Of a stretch of DNA of 21,784 bases, positions 6,671 through 14,690 are shown one piece after another. The translations under genes were made by a program, and so were the position numbers. The notes under the pieces were generated by a model, which worked only from the letters and a program-made list of their open reading frames with translations, searched no databases and was not told where the DNA came from. The stretch is from SMXL01 sp964527795 (GTDB taxonomy: Bacteria; Bacteroidota; Rhodothermia; Rhodothermales; UBA10348), in assembly GCA_964527795.1 (NCBI GenBank), contig CAZGOS010000024.1, positions 1 through 21,784 on the forward strand, in the 5' to 3' direction. Position 1 is the first letter of the stretch, and each line of letters begins with the position of its first letter.

Positions 6671-7558
6671 TCAGGTAGCTCCCTGCTCGGCAAAACCGGG
6701 TTCTATGTCAGCGATGGCAGGCATCTCATCCGTGACGACGGCATCGTAATACGCTACCTCGCTGCCGAACCAGCCGACAGTTATACCGGCGCGGAGAAAG
6801 AGCAGAATTTGCTGAATCAAGAAGACGCCCCACAGCCCACCTTCGCGAAAATCGACGATCGTCGGCAGGATAAGTACGATGATCGCGACGATGAACCAGC
6901 CGATATAAATCGTATTGGATCCGCCATGACGAAACGGCCAGGCGAGGCCCGATATCATGGATTCCATTACCGGCCTGTTTCCAACAACGAGCTCCATGCG
7001 TGCATAGTCGTGCATCAGATCCAGGAAAGCGAAGCTCAGGATTACCGAAACCGGCAGGAAGACGAAATAGATCCAGAAGATGCCGATCTCTCCCGTCCAG
7101 ACCATCGTCAGGACAAAGGTGACAATAGCGATTCCGATTACGATGGCGATCAGAGGCACGAGGAATACGAGCGCCAACAGTACGGCTCGGCCCGTGTATT
7201 CCCCAACCCCCTGCCAGAAGGAGCGGGCGCCGTGCGTGTGCAGAGTATGGATGACACCCACCGACGAGGCGACTTTCCATAAAAAGAATACAGGCAGGAT
7301 CCACAGCAGCTGGATCTGGAACGACTGAAACGTCGGGAGGGCGTCTTCCATGATGTCCATCCAGAGGGCAATGTCGAATTGAGAGGACAGCTCTCCGGAA
7401 AAACCTGTCGTGCCGACAATGGAATTCAGCGCAAGGAAAATCGGTACCGTAACAATGATCCCGATCACAAGGTTAAACGCGTAAAGAAGTCCGGCAAGTC
7501 CGGGCCTGGAAGTGGCCGCACGAAAACCCTGGTTGAAGAAGTTTGACATAACCATCAC
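6671..7558 (-). CDS. Six-helix integral membrane protein of unknown function
   Basis: A protein of up to 295 aa with about six hydrophobic spans: roughly residues 21-47, 82-105, 122-150, 155-180, 215-238 and 246-268. I recognise no catalytic or transporter motif. The last 20 residues are acidic and probably lie outside the membrane. The open frame begins at GTG 7558, followed by ATG 7555 and ATG 7549; MSNFFNQGFRAAT from 7549 may be the real start, since no ribosome site separates them. It starts 15 bp after the stop of the M1 peptidase gene, so the two are almost certainly one transcript, ending at the hairpin at 6576-6607. It may be an uncharacterised membrane partner of the peptidase. Confidence 0.8.
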   Translation of the reverse strand: MMVMSNFFNQGFRAATSRPGLAGLLYAFNLVIGIIVTVPIFLALNSIVGTTGFSGELSSQFDIALWMDIMEDALPTFQSFQIQLLWILPVFFLWKVASSVGVIHTLHTHGARSFWQGVGEYTGRAVLLALVFLVPLIAIVIGIAIVTFVLTMVWTGEIGIFWIYFVFLPVSVILSFAFLDLMHDYARMELVVGNRPVMESMISGLAWPFRHGGSNTIYIGWFIVAIIVLILPTIVDFREGGLWGVFLIQQILLFLRAGITVGWFGSEVAYYDAVVTDEMPAIADIEPGFAEQGAT

Positions 7559-7573
7559 TGGAAATAATGAAAG

Positions 7574-9568
7574 TTAGAAGAGGCCGGATACGAGAATCAG
7601 AAATTGCTGAATCATGGATGTGATTCTGAGCTGCGCCGTCCGTGCAAGTCGATTGTCCGCACGCGTGACAAGTACGCGGCGGTTATTGAGCCGATTCGTA
7701 TCGAGCAGGACTTTGTTCTCCGGATCGATGTAGGCTTCAACCACACGCGATGAATGGCGGAATGTGAATTCTATCCAGCGCTCTTCCCCTGACCATTCTC
7801 TTGTATCTGTGGAACCATCGTCGAACGTAACCAGCAGCGACTGAGGGAAGACGCCGTCCCCTTTTCGCTCGATGCGAACCCGTGCCTCGAAAGACTCGGA
7901 TGCATCTTCACCATCATCATCGTCGCCGAGACGGACGTTGGACAGGGAACTCAGCTTATAGTCGAATGTCGCTGTTCCGTAAACAAACTGATCGAAAAAC
8001 CAGTCCAGGTCCTCGCCTGAAACCGATTCAGCCACATCCTGCAGATCCCGAGTCGTAGGATGGCGAAAGCGCCAGGTGTCATAGTACGTGCGAAGGAATT
8101 CGCGCATCCTGTCCCAACCCAGATAGCGCTCCAGCGTATTCATTACCGTTGCAGGTTTCGAATAGGACGCCTTGCCGTAGTCGCCAAACTCGTATTCCCA
8201 GGCGTTGGTGAACAGCGCCCCACGGGATGGATTTTTCTTGGTGTAGGCGATGCGCTGTGCGCCCGTGTCTCCAATTTCAAAGCCGGCAAAATCCATTACC
8301 GATCCGGCTCCGTAAGCGTCATCCACAATCCTGGTTTCGATGTAGGAATTCATGCCTTCGTCGAGCCAGGCCTCTTCGAATTCGTTGCTGGCCAACAGCC
8401 CGTAGAAATACTGGTGTCCGAATTCGTGAATGGTCACCAGCTCAAGTGCCCGAAGCCACGTGGGAAGTTTGTAGACGGTGCCACACGTGATCAGCGTGGG
8501 ATATTCCATTCCGTTCGATCCGCCCAGCCCGTCGACCAGCGTGAGCGTTGTATAGGGATACTCGCCTACCCAGTCCGCGTAACGCTCCAATGCGACTTTC
8601 GCTGCGTCGAAGTGGCGCTCGGCCTGTGCTTCATGCGCCGGCTGCAGCAGAAGCCTCAGACTGACGTGCTCCCATTCATCCGTATAGACCAGGAAATCCG
8701 GGCTCGCCGTCCAGGCGAAATCGTGCACGTCATCCGCGACGTAGCGTACGGTTCGTTGTCCATCAGCTATCTCATCGCTCTGGATGAGTCCAGACGCGCC
8801 CACCTCGAAATTTTCAGGCACCGTGATGGTCACGTCGTAAGTCCCGAAATCGGCGTAAAATTCCGTGTTATTGTGGAACTGGTGTGTATTCCACGCACCG
8901 CTCGGTGCGTCCTCGGGTACATAGCGCTGCCCGGGCACTTCGTATACACCGATTTTTGGAAACCACTGGCCAACGAAGAAAAACGGTTCGCCCGAGTCTC
9001 CCATTTTCCAACCGGTTCGGGCAATGATTTCAGGCAGGCGCGACACAAAATCGATATCCAGGGCAATCGTCTCTCCCGGTCCGACTGCATAGGGTAGCGT
9101 GACGGAAATCACCGTTTCGTCGTCAGCATTTCCGTCATCCGGTTGAATGAAGCGGATGCGATCGGTCAGATCCGTATCGGTTTCAGCGGGCAGGGCCGGC
9201 GAAATGTCCAGTGTCGCATCCGTGGCGATCTGCATTCGGATGATATCCACGCCGCCCCATGGATCATCGTCGGAGGAGACGTTGCCGCGATGTACGCCGC
9301 CGCTTTCTTTCATGAACGTTGTGTTTTCATTCTTGAAAGCATTGAGATACAGATGAAACTGGAGTTCCGACACGGGAATACGGTCGGGATTTCTCCAGGT
9401 CAACCGTTCGGTTCCGGTCACGGTCCGAGTATCCGGATCGAGCGACACATCCATGGTGTACGAGACGCGTCGTTCGCTGAGAGGCTTATCTGAAACCGTG
9501 GCCTGTCGAGCGTTCGAGTTCCGGCCGCCAAGGCCGAAAAGGAGAAGGAGGATCGCTATCTTTCGCAT
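7574..9568 (-). CDS. Exported M1 family zinc metallopeptidase
   Basis: A 664-aa protein from the chosen start. Gluzincin aminopeptidases of this family remove N-terminal residues from peptides. The zinc site is HEFGH at 381-385 with the third ligand E404 in WLDEGMNSYIE, the HExxH-18-E spacing. The substrate-anchoring loop GMEYP (353-357) stands in for GAMEN. The N-terminal saddle domain starts at VSYTMDVSLDPDTRTVTG. The frame runs upstream to 9775, but MRKIAILLLLFGLGG at 9568 gives a clean signal peptide and fits the family; ATG at 9592 or 9589 would add a few residues. The protein should therefore be periplasmic or envelope-associated. It is about 200 residues shorter than PepN and has only a short tail after the catalytic domain, as in many Bacteroidota M1 homologues. 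It probably forms an operon with the downstream membrane protein. Confidence 0.93.
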   Translation of the reverse strand: MRKIAILLLLFGLGGRNSNARQATVSDKPLSERRVSYTMDVSLDPDTRTVTGTERLTWRNPDRIPVSELQFHLYLNAFKNENTTFMKESGGVHRGNVSSDDDPWGGVDIIRMQIATDATLDISPALPAETDTDLTDRIRFIQPDDGNADDETVISVTLPYAVGPGETIALDIDFVSRLPEIIARTGWKMGDSGEPFFFVGQWFPKIGVYEVPGQRYVPEDAPSGAWNTHQFHNNTEFYADFGTYDVTITVPENFEVGASGLIQSDEIADGQRTVRYVADDVHDFAWTASPDFLVYTDEWEHVSLRLLLQPAHEAQAERHFDAAKVALERYADWVGEYPYTTLTLVDGLGGSNGMEYPTLITCGTVYKLPTWLRALELVTIHEFGHQYFYGLLASNEFEEAWLDEGMNSYIETRIVDDAYGAGSVMDFAGFEIGDTGAQRIAYTKKNPSRGALFTNAWEYEFGDYGKASYSKPATVMNTLERYLGWDRMREFLRTYYDTWRFRHPTTRDLQDVAESVSGEDLDWFFDQFVYGTATFDYKLSSLSNVRLGDDDDGEDASESFEARVRIERKGDGVFPQSLLVTFDDGSTDTREWSGEERWIEFTFRHSSRVVEAYIDPENKVLLDTNRLNNRRVLVTRADNRLARTAQLRITSMIQQFLILVSGLF

Positions 9569-9768
9569 GATGGAGAACTGAAGATTCATCATTACAGCGG
9601 GTCGCGTCGGCCGAGAAATACCGGGTGCGGCAACCGGCCACACCCCAGGAACAAGTTTCATACTACCGGGCGAATGGGCGTAAGTTACATAGGGGGTGTT
9701 AGCGATCAAGGTTAAGGAGGCCGGGCACGCCATTCTTGAACGAATCTGCTTTTTCGCGGCGAAGAGCC

Positions 9769-10668
9769 ATGACACAAAAAGATGCCGTTGAACTGTGCGA
9801 GGTTGGTCCTCGGGATGGTTTCCAGTTTGAGCATACGACCATACCGACCGATTTCAAGATTGAGATGATTCACGGCCTGGTAGAGGCCGGGCTTCCACGA
9901 ATCCAGGTTACGTCGTTCGTGCATCCCGAGCGCGTGCCTCAGATGGCGGATGCCGAGACTGTAGTGGCCGCACTTCTCAGCCGGAAAATTCAGAAAGAGG
10001 TCATCTTCTCCGGGCTCTGCCTGAACGTGCGCGGTGTGCAGAGAGCGGCTGATGCCGGCCTTGAGTACGTCGACCTTTCCATTGCCACGAATGAAATGCA
10101 CGGACAGGAAAATGTGGAAATGTCGGTCGAAGAAAGCGTCCTGGAAGCATCAGCCATGGTGGAGGAGGCTCACCGGCTCGGCCTGAAAGCGCAACTCGGA
10201 CTTCAGACAGTTTTCGGATACGAGTCTGCAGGCGATACGAGCCTGGATGAAGTCGTGCTGGTCTCCGAGCGTTTTGCTCGGATGGGTATCGAGTCTCTGT
10301 CGCTGGCCGACACGACTGGAATGGCGAATCCCCGGATGATTCGGGAAATCGTTTCTGCCGTGCAGCAGGTCATCGGCGCGGTGCCTATCGTACTTCATCT
10401 TCACGATACCAGGGGTCTGGGACTGGCGAATATTCTGGCTGCCTGGGAACTGGGCGTATCACGATTCGATGCATCACTTGGAGGGCTGGGCGGGTGTCCC
10501 TTCATCGCGGGTGCAACCGGTAACGTGGCCACCGAAGATGTGGCTTACCTGTTCGAAGAAATGGGAGTCGAAACCGGAATCGATATTTCGGGCGTGGCGT
10601 CGTGTTCACGCCGCCTGTCGCGACTGCTCGCCCGGGATCTGACTGGAAAAATGTACCGATTGGCCTGA
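9769..10668 (+). CDS. Hydroxymethylglutaryl-CoA lyase
   Basis: A 299-aa TIM-barrel lyase that splits HMG-CoA into acetoacetate and acetyl-CoA, the last step of leucine degradation. Visible residues: R15-D16 in VGPRDGFQ (catalytic Arg and metal-binding Asp), metal-binding H210 and H212 in HLHDTRGLG, the HMG-CoA lyase signature GGLGGCPFIAGATGN with catalytic C243, and N252. I chose ATG 9769, which has GAAGAG just upstream. A TTG at 9736 would add 11 residues; a strong AAGGAGG lies at 9714-9720 but 15 bases from that TTG, which is too far to decide it. No other leucine-pathway genes are nearby. The gene is divergent from the peptidase and abuts gcvP tail to tail. Confidence 0.92.
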   Translation: MTQKDAVELCEVGPRDGFQFEHTTIPTDFKIEMIHGLVEAGLPRIQVTSFVHPERVPQMADAETVVAALLSRKIQKEVIFSGLCLNVRGVQRAADAGLEYVDLSIATNEMHGQENVEMSVEESVLEASAMVEEAHRLGLKAQLGLQTVFGYESAGDTSLDEVVLVSERFARMGIESLSLADTTGMANPRMIREIVSAVQQVIGAVPIVLHLHDTRGLGLANILAAWELGVSRFDASLGGLGGCPFIAGATGNVATEDVAYLFEEMGVETGIDISGVASCSRRLSRLLARDLTGKMYRLA

Positions 10669-10674
10669 TCAGGC
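10663..10674. other. Palindromic tail-to-tail stop junction (HMG-CoA lyase / gcvP)
   Basis: The two convergent genes stop on adjacent codons, TGA at 10666-10668 and TCA (TGA on minus) at 10669-10671. They lie inside the perfect 12-base palindrome GCCTGATCAGGC. There is no intergenic base and no terminator, so each transcript must run into the other gene. Confidence 0.8.
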
Positions 10675-13551
10675 AGTATCCGCATACGCCTCAATCGGCA
10701 GACGGGAACAGATCAGATTTCTGTCGCCTGCGGCATCGTTTACCCGCCGAACACCTGGCCAGAACTTGTGCTCGCGCGTCCAGGGAGCCGGGAAAGCAGC
10801 CTGTTCCCTGGAATAGACCTGTTTCCATTCATCCGCAACGACCATGGCAGCTGTGTGCGGGGCATTGACCAACACACTGTCGGCTCCTTTCACGAGTCCC
10901 AGTTCCACTTCCTGAATCTCGGATCGGATCGAAATCATGGCATCGCAGAATCGATCCAGCTCATCCTTTGATTCACTCTCGGTCGGTTCGATCATCATCG
11001 TACCGACTACGGGCCACGACATGGTCGGTGCGTGAAATCCGTAATCCATCAGTCGCTTTGCAACGTCAACCTCCGTTATGCTCGTATCGCTGCGCAGGTG
11101 CCGCAGATCCAGGATGAACTCGTGAGCGACGCGGCCGCCGCTTCCCGTATAGAGAATGTCATAAAACGATGCCAGACGCCTGGCCATGTAGTTGGCATTC
11201 AGAATGGCAATCCGGGTGGCCCTCTTAAGACCGCTCGTGCCCAGCATCGCGATGTAGGCCCATGAAATCGGCAGTACTCCTGCACTTCCGAACGGGGCGG
11301 ATGCGACAGGTCCGATCGCAGAGGCAGCATCGTTTACCGACACGATGGGATGATCCGGAAGATAATCGGCAAGGTGAGCGGCGACACAGACTGGACCAAC
11401 TCCCGGACCGCCACCCCCGTGGGGAATGGCAAACGTCTTGTGCAGATTCAGGTGGCAGACGTCGGCACCGATGTCACCCGGCCGACAGTAAGCCACCTGG
11501 GCGTTCATGTTGGCGCCATCCATGTATACCTGTCCGCCATTTCGATGCACGATATCACAGATCTCCCGGATTCCTTCCTCAAAAACACCATGTGTTGACG
11601 GATACGTAACCATGATGGCCGCCAGACGGTCCGAATGCTCACCGGCTTTAGACTCCAGATCGGATAAATCGATGTTGCCCTGTTCATCGCAGGCAATTAC
11701 CACGACTTCCATGCCCGCCATGACGGCGCTCGCAGGATTGGTACCGTGAGCGGACGAGGGTATCAGGCAGACTTTACGATGCGCATCTCCACGATCCTTG
11801 TGAAAGGCGCGAATAAGGAGAAGACCCGTGTATTCTCCAGAGGCGCCGCTGTTTGGCTGTAATGAGGTCGCCGCAAATCCGGTGATTTCCGATAGCCAGT
11901 CGGTGAGTTCGCGCATCATCTCGTGATATCCTTCCACCTGGTCGATCGGGACAAACGGATGAATCCCACTGAAGGCGGGAGCGGTGATGGGTATCATTTC
12001 CGCGGCCGCATTCAGTTTCATCGTGCACGAACCAAGTGGAATCATGCTCGTCGTAAGCGAGAGGTCTCGCGCGGCCAGACGGTGCATGTATCGGGTGAGC
12101 TTGGTCTCCGAATGATGCTCGTGGAATACGTGGTGCGTCAGGTATTCAGACGTTCGGCCGAGTGCACCGCTGTAGCCGGATGATGTTGATTCGGCGAGCG
12201 CGTCCATATCTACCGTCACCGAGCCGTCGAGACTGAATATCTCGACGAGCATATCCAGATCGCCCCTGGCAACCGTTTCATCAAGCGAAATCCCGATCGA
12301 ACCGTCTTCGTAATAGAGGAGATTGCAGCTTCGTTCGAAGGCGCGCGATCGCAGAATCTGCCGAGACTCGACTCCCACATCGATACGCAACGTATCGAAG
12401 TAGTCCGAATGCCGAATGCTGTAACCAAGCGTTTGCAGACCATGTGCCAACATCTTCGTAAACCCGTGAATGCGCGTGGCGATGCGCCGAAGTTTGTCGG
12501 GGCCGTGATAAACGGCATACATGCCCGCCATGACGGCAAGGAGAACCTGAGCCGTACAAATATTGGACGTTGCTTTATCGCGACGGATGTGCTGTTCCCT
12601 GGTTTGCAGCGCCATGCGCAGCGCCGGGTCTCCGTCTGCATCGGTGGTAAGACCAATAATTCGACCCGGTACCTGTCTTTTAAACTCGTCGTTGCAGGCA
12701 AAGTAGGCCGCATGGGGTCCACCGTATCCCATTGGAACGCCAAAGCGCTGGGTCGAACCCACGGTTACGTCCGCGCCAAATTCTCCCGGTGGTTTCAGAA
12801 GGGACAGGCTGAGCAGGTCTGCTGCGACGACGACATGGGCGCCGGCTGCGTGAGCATCATCGCAAAGCCCGGTATAGTCGCAGATTCGTCCGTCTGATGT
12901 CGGGTATTGCACCATCGCACCAAACACGGAATCGTCAAATGCAAACTCGCTGTGCTCGGCGACAACGATTTCGATTCCGATGGGCTCGGATCGGGTTCGA
13001 ACGACTTCGATGGTTTGCGGGTGTAGATCTTTCGAAACGAAGAATCGGATTCCGTGGCGGCGGCGAGAACGACGGTCGAGCATCATCATCGCTTCCGCTG
13101 CAGCCGTACCCTCGTCCAGCAGGGAAGCATTTGCAATCTCCATTCCTGTGAGATCGATGATGAGCGTCTGGAAATTCAGCAATGCCTCGAGTCTGCCCTG
13201 CGAAATCTCAGCCTGATAGGGTGTGTACTGCGTGTACCACGATGGATTTTCAAGAATTCCTCTTCGAATGGCCGATGGAGTGACCGTGCCGTAGTAACCC
13301 AATCCGATGAATGAGCGGAAGATCTTATTCCTGGTTGCAAGTTGGCCGATTCGCTCGAGCAGTTCGGTTTCAGTAAGCGCGTCGGGCAACTTGAGGTCGC
13401 TACGGAGGCGGATCGCCGCCGGAATGGTCTCATCGATCAATTCGTCGAGTGTGGACAACTCGAGTTCATCCAGCATCTTTCGAATCTGGACCTGAGAAGG
13501 ACCAATATGGCGGTCCTCGAATCGATCGGTACTGGAAAGGCTCACGCCCAT
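10669..13551 (-). CDS. gcvP: Glycine dehydrogenase (decarboxylating), P-protein, single-chain type
   Basis: A 960-aa PLP enzyme, the P-protein of the glycine cleavage system. It decarboxylates glycine and passes the aminomethyl group to lipoylated H-protein. The N-terminal half opens with DRFEDRHIGPSQVQIRKMLDEL and contains FIGLGYYGT and the NPSWYTQYTPYQAEISQGRLEAL stretch. The C-terminal catalytic half starts around GSCTMKLNAAAEM and holds the PLP Lys K705 in NLHKTFAIPHGGGGPG. The length matches the fused homodimeric form, not the split GcvPA/GcvPB form. gcvT and gcvH are not in the window. It lies 102 bp downstream of rnc on the same strand. TACCTTTG (minus strand, 13610-13617) resembles the Bacteroidota -7 element, but no properly spaced -33 element is clear. 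No glycine riboswitch is recognisable in that gap. Confidence 0.98.
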   Translation of the reverse strand: MGVSLSSTDRFEDRHIGPSQVQIRKMLDELELSTLDELIDETIPAAIRLRSDLKLPDALTETELLERIGQLATRNKIFRSFIGLGYYGTVTPSAIRRGILENPSWYTQYTPYQAEISQGRLEALLNFQTLIIDLTGMEIANASLLDEGTAAAEAMMMLDRRSRRRHGIRFFVSKDLHPQTIEVVRTRSEPIGIEIVVAEHSEFAFDDSVFGAMVQYPTSDGRICDYTGLCDDAHAAGAHVVVAADLLSLSLLKPPGEFGADVTVGSTQRFGVPMGYGGPHAAYFACNDEFKRQVPGRIIGLTTDADGDPALRMALQTREQHIRRDKATSNICTAQVLLAVMAGMYAVYHGPDKLRRIATRIHGFTKMLAHGLQTLGYSIRHSDYFDTLRIDVGVESRQILRSRAFERSCNLLYYEDGSIGISLDETVARGDLDMLVEIFSLDGSVTVDMDALAESTSSGYSGALGRTSEYLTHHVFHEHHSETKLTRYMHRLAARDLSLTTSMIPLGSCTMKLNAAAEMIPITAPAFSGIHPFVPIDQVEGYHEMMRELTDWLSEITGFAATSLQPNSGASGEYTGLLLIRAFHKDRGDAHRKVCLIPSSAHGTNPASAVMAGMEVVVIACDEQGNIDLSDLESKAGEHSDRLAAIMVTYPSTHGVFEEGIREICDIVHRNGGQVYMDGANMNAQVAYCRPGDIGADVCHLNLHKTFAIPHGGGGPGVGPVCVAAHLADYLPDHPIVSVNDAASAIGPVASAPFGSAGVLPISWAYIAMLGTSGLKRATRIAILNANYMARRLASFYDILYTGSGGRVAHEFILDLRHLRSDTSITEVDVAKRLMDYGFHAPTMSWPVVGTMMIEPTESESKDELDRFCDAMISIRSEIQEVELGLVKGADSVLVNAPHTAAMVVADEWKQVYSREQAAFPAPWTREHKFWPGVRRVNDAAGDRNLICSRLPIEAYADTA

Positions 13552-13653
13552 ACTGAATGCAAAGAGTGGTAATTTCTGATAATGCCGAGCCGTGTACGCC
13601 CGGTACGGCCAAAGGTACGCCTCATTCGTTCAATTTTGATTGAATCCGTCGCT

Positions 13654-14460
13654 TCAAGAATCGTCCTGAACCGAATCGGCATGCTCATTTTGCCTGGTTT
13701 TCCCGAACTTTTCCAGGTCAGAAAGATTGCGAAGGGCTTCTGCGGCAGCCAGTTGTTCTGCTTCTTTTTTACTTCTGGCGGTGCCTTCGCCGAGAAGGCG
13801 GTCGGAAAGCAAAACTTCGATCGTAAATATCTTATCGTGGCTGGGACCGGACTCTTCCTTTATTCGATATGCGGGTTGTGGCCATTTACGCGCCTGAGCA
13901 AATTCCAGAAGAAGGCTCTTGAAGTTATCCTGTTGACTGGCGAGTTCGGAAAGATTGACTCGATGCAGAACCGTTCGTTTGATGAACGTGCGGGCCGCAT
14001 CCATACCGAGGTCGAGGTAGATAGCTCCGATTATCGCTTCGAAGGCATCCGACAAGATGCTTTCACTGGTTCTTCCAGTCGTAGCAGCGATTGCGTCGCT
14101 CATCAGGATAATCTGTCCCAGATTCAGTTCGACGGCGCCGGCCGCAAGAGCTTTTCGGTTGACCAATTTGGCCCGAAGCCGCGTGAGATAACCCTCATCC
14201 CGACTCGGAAAGCGATTGAAAAGGTGCTCGGCGACTACCATACCCAGAATAGCATCCCCCAGGTACTCGAGTCGCTCGTTGGATCGCAGATCCGGACGCA
14301 GATCTGTTCGCAGCAACGAGCGATGCGTCAGAGCGCGTTCGAACAGAGAGAGATCGCCTACAACGAGCCCCGTTAACCGTTCAATGGATTCTCTGTTTAC
14401 TTTGCCGGAAAGAACCGGTCTGGGGCGACGTGCAAAACTGGAGAAATACCGACGGATCAC
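13654..14460 (-). CDS. rnc: Ribonuclease III
   Basis: RNase III cuts double-stranded RNA and processes rRNA precursors and structured mRNAs. From GTG 14460 the protein is 268 aa. The signature ERLEYLGDAILG supplies E62, E65 and D69, and SDAFEAIIGAIYLD supplies D138 and E141. The 69-residue gap between the two metal-binding Asp residues matches the family. The dsRNA-binding domain is at about 179-243 (NFKSLLLEFAQ to SKKEAEQLAAAEAL). The frame extends to GTG 14538, adding 26 residues, but that part (KKSYYLNIIIFSPS) comes from A/T-rich DNA that looks like a promoter, so I prefer the shorter form. Neither start has a good ribosome site. The usual acpP-fabF neighbours are absent. It is divergent from the aldehyde dehydrogenase and upstream of gcvP. 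Confidence 0.95.
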   Translation of the reverse strand: MIRRYFSSFARRPRPVLSGKVNRESIERLTGLVVGDLSLFERALTHRSLLRTDLRPDLRSNERLEYLGDAILGMVVAEHLFNRFPSRDEGYLTRLRAKLVNRKALAAGAVELNLGQIILMSDAIAATTGRTSESILSDAFEAIIGAIYLDLGMDAARTFIKRTVLHRVNLSELASQQDNFKSLLLEFAQARKWPQPAYRIKEESGPSHDKIFTIEVLLSDRLLGEGTARSKKEAEQLAAAEALRNLSDLEKFGKTRQNEHADSVQDDS

Positions 14461-14558
14461 GAAGCGCTGGATCTTGGAGGGAGAAAAAATGATAATGTTA
14501 AGATAGTACGATTTCTTGGTCCCCTGAAGCAAGGCCACCGGGCTGTTTCTGGTGCGTG

Positions 14559-14675
14559 GTTACATTATCCACGATAGTTACATCGACGCACCATCACGGG
14601 GCTACATCATGGCGCATTATCGCGGAGCTACATCGGTGCACCATCGCGGAGCTACATCATGGTGCACCACCCCTG
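14559..14675. repeat. Five degenerate tandem repeats (about 18-26 bp) before the aldehyde dehydrogenase
   Basis: Units start at 14559, 14577, 14601, 14627 and 14651, each opening G(T/C)TACAT. Units 2-5 continue to a GGTGCACC-like core (GACGCACC, GGCGCATT, GGTGCACC, GGTGCACC) and units 2-4 end in CACGGG or CGCGGA. GGTGCACC is itself a palindrome. The array ends 15 bases before the ATG of the aldehyde dehydrogenase and lies in the divergent gap with rnc, so it covers the expected promoter/leader. It is too degenerate and its spacing too short for CRISPR. Repeated operator sites or a recent slippage array are both possible. Confidence 0.7.
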
Positions 14676-14690
14676 CATCTGGAGTCCATA

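Noticed and set aside
8060..9097. A 345-codon plus-strand frame
   Set aside because: It is the antisense shadow of the M1 peptidase gene, which carries the zinc site and signal peptide.
11262..11609. Plus-strand frames of 77-115 codons inside gcvP
   Set aside because: They are antisense shadows of a full-length, motif-complete gcvP.
13552..13653. A glycine riboswitch upstream of gcvP
   Set aside because: The 102-bp gap is short for the aptamer plus an expression platform, and no conserved glycine-aptamer core is visible.
14559..14675. A CRISPR array
   Set aside because: The units are contiguous and degenerate, with no conserved repeat separated by unique spacers.
14556..14690. N-terminal extension of the aldehyde dehydrogenase through the tandem repeats
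   Set aside because: GGAG before ATG 14691 and the family N-terminus support the shorter protein; the extension is translated repeat.
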